Assembly: GCA_027587225.1 (NCBI GenBank)
Contig: JAPDDQ010000004.1
Span: forward strand, 62,001 to 126,000
Direction: 5' to 3'
DNA length: 64,000 nucleotides
DNA from: Solirubrobacter taibaiensis
GTDB taxonomy: Bacteria > Actinomycetota > Thermoleophilia > Solirubrobacterales > Solirubrobacteraceae
Notes under the pieces: model-generated
What the model was told of the DNA's origin: nothing
Seen by the model: only the letters and a program-made list of their open reading frames with translations
Databases searched by the model: none
In this document: positions 61,501 to 64,000 of the stretch, piece by piece
How the letters are laid out: each line of letters begins with the position of its first letter
How positions within the stretch are numbered: position 1 is the stretch's first letter
Position numbers and translations under genes: made by a program

Positions 61501-62978
61501 CCGGTTCCACCCCGCAGACCACCTACACCTTCACCGGCCTCGCCTGCGGAACCGAATACACCCTCGCGCTGGAGGCCTACGACGCCGCCGGCAACACCTC
61601 CTACCGCGCCGAAGCCACCACCACCCGCTCCACCACCACCTGCCCCACCCCAACGCCAACCGCGACAGCCACAGCCACGGCGACGGCGACGGCGACGGCA
61701 ACGGCGACGGCGACGGCGACGGCCACGGCGAGTCCGACCGTGACGGCCACGCCGACCACGGTGCCGACGGCGACTGCCACGGCTTCGCCGCCGCCTACGA
61801 GCGACCGCGCGAATCTGTGGATCGACGTCACCGGCGGCACCTGCACGCGCCAAGCGACACCGAACGCACACGTCGACGCGGCGGCGTGCGCCACCTTCAA
61901 CGCGGCGTACGCGGCGAGCCAGCCGGGTGACACGATCCTGGTCAAGGCCGGTGGCTACAGCGGCCAGACCTTGGCGGTCATCAACGGGCGCGGCACGGCC
62001 CGCACCACGGTCGCCGCGGCACCGGGCGAGCGCGTCGAGATGCCCTCGCTGAAGATCAACGCGGACAACGTCACTGTCGCCGACTTCATCGTCAATGGCA
62101 CCATCGACGTCGACTCCGACTACGACAACGTCCAGCAGAACCGCTGGCCGCTCAACGATCAGGTCCAGAACGTCCGGGTCGAGCGCATCGACGCCAACCG
62201 CATCGACGTCCGCCACACCAAGGGCCTCCGCGTCCTCGACGGCGACTTCGGCCCGATGATGAACACCATGCCCGTCCACTTCGACGGTCAGTACGCCCCC
62301 GCCAACAACCCGGCCGGCACCGCGAACGAGGACGTGATCATCGACGGCGCCGACATCCACGACGGTTTGCGCACCTCCCAGTCGGTGCACACCGAATGCA
62401 TCGCCGCCTGGAGCATCCGCGGGTTCACGCTGCGCAACTCGCACATGTGGAACTGCTCCGTCTACAACCTCTCGATGGCCCGCATCGGCTCCAGCTCAGA
62501 CATCCAGCCGTCCGACTACCTGATCGAGAACAACGTCTTCGAAGCGTCCGACGACGTCACCGTCGGCGGCAAGCAGGGCTACTACACGATGGTGCTGCAA
62601 ACCGCCCGCTTCGAAGGTCAAGTGACGATCCGCAACAACTACCTGGAGCAGCAGCCGCAGATCGACCCGAGCGCCAGCTTCAACAACCGGCTCAAGGTCT
62701 ACAACAACATCATGCCCAAGGACTTCAACTGCTCCGACGCCGACTACAAGAACAACGCGATGGCGCGGTCCGGCGGGGCATGCGCCGGTAATACCACCGT
62801 TACGACCGTGTCCTCCCAGGTCGTCAACGCAGCGGCGGACAACTTCCGCCTGAAAGCCGGAGTCGCCGCCATCGGCATCTCCGACAAGGCGTTCTCGCCG
62901 GCCGACGACAAGGACCGGGCCAGCCGGGACTCAGCCCCCGACGCCGGCCCGTACGAGTTCGGAGCTACTCGACCGTAA
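58572..62978 (+). CDS. Giant secreted protein: RTX-like, Ig-like, Fn3 and beta-helix modules
   Basis: About 1468 aa. Signal peptide MRTRAVIAVVLGSLLAFV...SIAAA. Then hemolysin-type glycine/aspartate repeats (about 31-95: DRLIGTSGPDTLRGRGG, YGNAGDDVI) that may bind Ca2+; a long array of bacterial Ig-like repeats with the pattern 'SGTAxxGATVxVxE' (about 155-790); Fn3 modules about 796-890 and 932-1027; linkers of Thr-Pro and Thr-Ala repeats; and a beta-helix about 1076-1468 ending DAGPYEF. In-frame starts at 58536 and GTG 58569 are alternatives; 58572 gives the standard signal peptide. Probably a surface adhesin or glycan-interacting protein. Its end overlaps glmS by 14 nt. Confidence 0.8.
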   Translation: MRTRAVIAVVLGSLLAFVPASSSIAAALDGSARADRLIGTSGPDTLRGRGGPDRLDGRGGANRLYGNAGDDVIRAGARDTVDGGAGRDRIALTVGRVIGYRVDCGPGRDTLTINASGGQSSAVLTAHVKGCEQVDVVRQERATARASAAATQPEITSPAHYGWIRSGTIAFSGTAEAGATVELLDDTTPRGTTVASASGTWSLTVSNISDGDHLFTARATPKSGGSLTSAMRVVRVDTTPPAAPVVTAPAEGDAVPSTFTLTGTAEASATVELFENGNSRGTVASSGGTWSREMTPSGTGTRGFSARATDFAGNVSTVSAVRTVRLGGATPSPPDTTITSATTGTSSSFAFSSSPTGASFECRLDGPGSTVGGYSACSSPKAYAGLAPGAYTFLVRASNSGGTDPSAASRVFTVSAPTPAAPTITTPVDNAWSTSSSFTLSGTAAAGATVTVLEGAATRGSAVASISGLWSVTLSGVTDGTHTYTTTATTSGGTSPASAGSRVRVDTQAPAAPVVASPADNALQANSTVTFSGTAEPGATVRVMEGAAQRAAVTVTAGGTWSVSVTGVTDGAHSYAAGVIDAAGNVGTAATRIVRVDTTAPAAPAFTSPAEGSWIVSANVTLNGTAEPSATVTVLEGAATRGTVTATAGGTWSLSLSSVADGAHTYSARAVDAAGNGSSVSSGRRVRVDTAAPDTTIDSGPPEESTGTSPYFAFSSDDAGAQFECRLDGPDSDTGEYASCTNPQGYGELAVGDYTFRVRAYDEAGNVDETPATHGFAIVAPAPTPTATPTATATAAPDTQRPTTPQGYTMTGATQNSVTLAWNPATDNVGVAGYRLYRNNVLAGSTAQTSYTFAGLACGTAYTLALEAYDAAGNVSFRAEATTTRSTTVCPTPTPTPTPTPTPTPTPTPTPTPTPTPTSTPSPTPTATAAPDTQRPTTPQGYTMTGATQNTITLAWNPATDNVGVTGYRLYRNNTLAGSTPQTTYTFTGLACGTEYTLALEAYDAAGNTSYRAEATTTRSTTTCPTPTPTATATATATATATATATATATATASPTVTATPTTVPTATATASPPPTSDRANLWIDVTGGTCTRQATPNAHVDAAACATFNAAYAASQPGDTILVKAGGYSGQTLAVINGRGTARTTVAAAPGERVEMPSLKINADNVTVADFIVNGTIDVDSDYDNVQQNRWPLNDQVQNVRVERIDANRIDVRHTKGLRVLDGDFGPMMNTMPVHFDGQYAPANNPAGTANEDVIIDGADIHDGLRTSQSVHTECIAAWSIRGFTLRNSHMWNCSVYNLSMARIGSSSDIQPSDYLIENNVFEASDDVTVGGKQGYYTMVLQTARFEGQVTIRNNYLEQQPQIDPSASFNNRLKVYNNIMPKDFNCSDADYKNNAMARSGGACAGNTTVTTVSSQVVNAAADNFRLKAGVAAIGISDKAFSPADDKDRASRDSAPDAGPYEFGATRP
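60961..61650 (+). repeat. Fn3-encoding repeats, copies 3 and 4
   Basis: 60961-61245 and 61367-61650 are near-identical to each other and to the pair at 52454-53079 in the paralogous gene. Confidence 0.85.
61247..61365 (+). repeat. Thr-Pro coding tandem repeat
   Basis: CCGACG/CCCACG/CCGACT hexamers encode a (TP)n linker between the Fn3 modules. Confidence 0.8.
61660..61740 (+). repeat. Thr-Ala coding tandem repeat
   Basis: About a dozen GCGACG/GCCACG hexamers encode (TA)n between Fn3 copy 4 and the beta-helix. Slippage-prone. Confidence 0.8.
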
Positions 62979-64000
62979 CGGTCTTCGCCAGGTTGCGCGG
63001 CTGATCGACGTTCAGGCCGCGCAACCGGGCGATCCGGTAAGCGAGCAGCTGCAGCGGGATGACCGCCAGCAGCGGCTGCAGCATCCAGTCCGTGGGCGGG
63101 ACGACCAGCGTCTCCTCGGCGTGTTCGGAAAGGTCGGTGCCCTCGCTGGCAACGGCGATGACGTGGGCGCCACGGACGCGGACCTCCTGCATGTTGGAGA
63201 TGACCTTGTCCAGCACGGGGGAGTCGGTGGCCACGACGACGACCGGGGTGTCCTGGTCGAGCAGCGCGATCGGGCCGTGCTTCATCTCACCGGCCGCGTA
63301 GGCGTCCGTGGCGATGTAGGAGATCTCCTTGAGCTTGAGCGCGCCTTCGAGCCCGACCGGGAGGCCGACGTGGCGACCCAGGTAGAGGAAGAAGTCCTTG
63401 TCGTAGTGGCGCTCGGCGGTGCGGTCGATGGCCTCGGTGCCGTGCTCGAGCATCGCGCCGATGTCGTGCGGGATGCGCTTGAGCTTGGAGACGAGCTCGG
63501 TGCGGCGCTCGACGCTCAACGTGCCCTTGAGCTCGGCGAGCCGCAGCGCGAGCAGGTACATCACGGCCACCTGGGCGACGAACGTCTTGGTGGCGGCGAC
63601 GCTGATCTCCAGACCGGCGCGCGTGTAGACGGTGGCGTGGGCGTCGCGGGTGGCCTGGGAGCCCATGATGTTGGTGACAGCCAACACGGTCGCGCCGCGC
63701 TCGCGCGCGAGGCGCATGGCAGCCAGCGTGTCCAGCGACTCGCCGGACTGCGTGATGCCGATCACGACGTCGCCAGGCCCGACCACCGGGTTCCGGTAGC
63801 GGTACTCGGACGCCACGTCCATCTCGACAGGCACGCGGGCCCATTCCTCGATCGCGTAGCGGCCGATCAGACCCGCGTGATACGAGGTGCCGCAGGCCAC
63901 GACGATAATGCGCTTGACGCCGCGCAGCAGTTCGTCGTCGAGCTCTGGGAGGTCCACGCCGTCCGGACGGATCGTGCGGTCGGCGATCGTCTCGGCGACG
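62965..64000 (-). CDS. glmS: Glutamine-fructose-6-phosphate aminotransferase (isomerising), C-terminal part
   Basis: Makes glucosamine 6-phosphate for UDP-GlcNAc. Only the isomerase half is in the window; reading continues to the right edge (VAETIADRTIRPDGVDLPELDD before RIIVVACGTSYHAG). SIS domain 1 shows ACGTSYHAGL and GITQSGESLDTL; SIS domain 2 has FFLYLGRHVGLPVGLEGALKLKEISYIATDAYAAGEMKHGPIAL; the C-terminal tail is the conserved DQPRNLAKTVTVE. Glutaminase domain lies beyond position 64000. It overlaps the 3' end of the convergent giant gene by 14 nt. Its product feeds the epimerases of the island. Confidence 0.95.
   Translation of the reverse strand, partial: VAETIADRTIRPDGVDLPELDDELLRGVKRIIVVACGTSYHAGLIGRYAIEEWARVPVEMDVASEYRYRNPVVGPGDVVIGITQSGESLDTLAAMRLARERGATVLAVTNIMGSQATRDAHATVYTRAGLEISVAATKTFVAQVAVMYLLALRLAELKGTLSVERRTELVSKLKRIPHDIGAMLEHGTEAIDRTAERHYDKDFFLYLGRHVGLPVGLEGALKLKEISYIATDAYAAGEMKHGPIALLDQDTPVVVVATDSPVLDKVISNMQEVRVRGAHVIAVASEGTDLSEHAEETLVVPPTDWMLQPLLAVIPLQLLAYRIARLRGLNVDQPRNLAKTVTVE

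Noticed and set aside
61660-61740. CRISPR-like or regulatory tandem repeat
   Set aside because: Hexamer repeats remain in frame and encode a Thr-Ala linker; no spacer structure.
60612-62444. 610-codon minus-strand frame with Gly/Arg repeats
   Set aside because: Mirror of the Thr-Pro and Thr-Ala linkers and beta-helix on the plus strand.

Overview
The window reads as chromosomal DNA of a high-GC actinobacterium. Very GC-rich third codon positions, GTG starts, a complete edd-eda pair, TANNNT -10 boxes placed directly in front of start codons, and Fn3/LamG/beta-helix surface proteins together suggest the Thermoleophilia (Solirubrobacterales type). The lineage is inferred from style and content; no rRNA or tRNA gene is present to confirm it.

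Layout. (1) 1-2079, minus: 5' part of a secreted subtilisin-like protease running off the left edge. (2) 2144-7918: a lasso-peptide (RiPP) locus. Six overlapping plus-strand genes encode a two-gene ABC exporter, a nucleotidyltransferase, the PqqD-like leader-binding protein B1, the leader peptidase B2 and the macrolactam synthetase C. They converge on an HPr-kinase-like kinase. Divergent from the kinase is a 47-codon precursor gene (7340-7483) with a canonical lasso leader and a Ser-Ser C terminus, followed by a hairpin terminator and a second PqqD-like gene. (3) 7904-11436: Entner-Doudoroff genes edd-eda divergent from a LacI-type regulator, with two tandem palindromic operators holding both -35 boxes. 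(4) 11501-18712, minus: housekeeping genes (GNAT, CCA/polyA nucleotidyltransferase, alanine racemase, CBS protein, NAD(P)HX repair enzyme, beta-propeller protein, MFS transporter). (5) 18781-58200: a large exopolysaccharide/surface-glycan island with two orphan LuxR-type response regulators, nucleotide-sugar enzymes, a polyprenyl-phosphate sugar transferase, many glycosyltransferases, two flippases, a Wzz-like protein, a Wzy-like polymerase, an asparagine-synthase-like amidotransferase, methyltransferases, and a decayed IS21 element. (6) Embedded in and following the island are giant secreted proteins (1799, 888 and 1468 aa) and a beta-helix lipoprotein. (7) 62965-64000, minus: 3' part of glmS, whose product feeds UDP-GlcNAc synthesis.

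How it works together. The island appears to encode initiation (21926), elongation (GT2, GT4, GT26 and GT-C enzymes), export (28274, 48567), polymerisation and length control (35150, 36049), precursor supply (19975, 27253, 44377, glmS) and surface proteins that may bind or process the product. Segments 44377-51199 and 54432-62978 look like partial duplicates: each has an epimerase, a related GT2 enzyme and a beta-helix protein.

Most notable observations: the very short lasso precursor with its kinase and second PqqD-like protein; a UDP-GlcNAc 2-epimerase paralogue lacking a catalytic Glu; the edd/lacI operator-promoter architecture; and at least 16 genes with a -10-like box 6-10 nt before the start codon, implying widespread leaderless transcription. 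All functional calls rest on motif recognition by eye; no database search was run.
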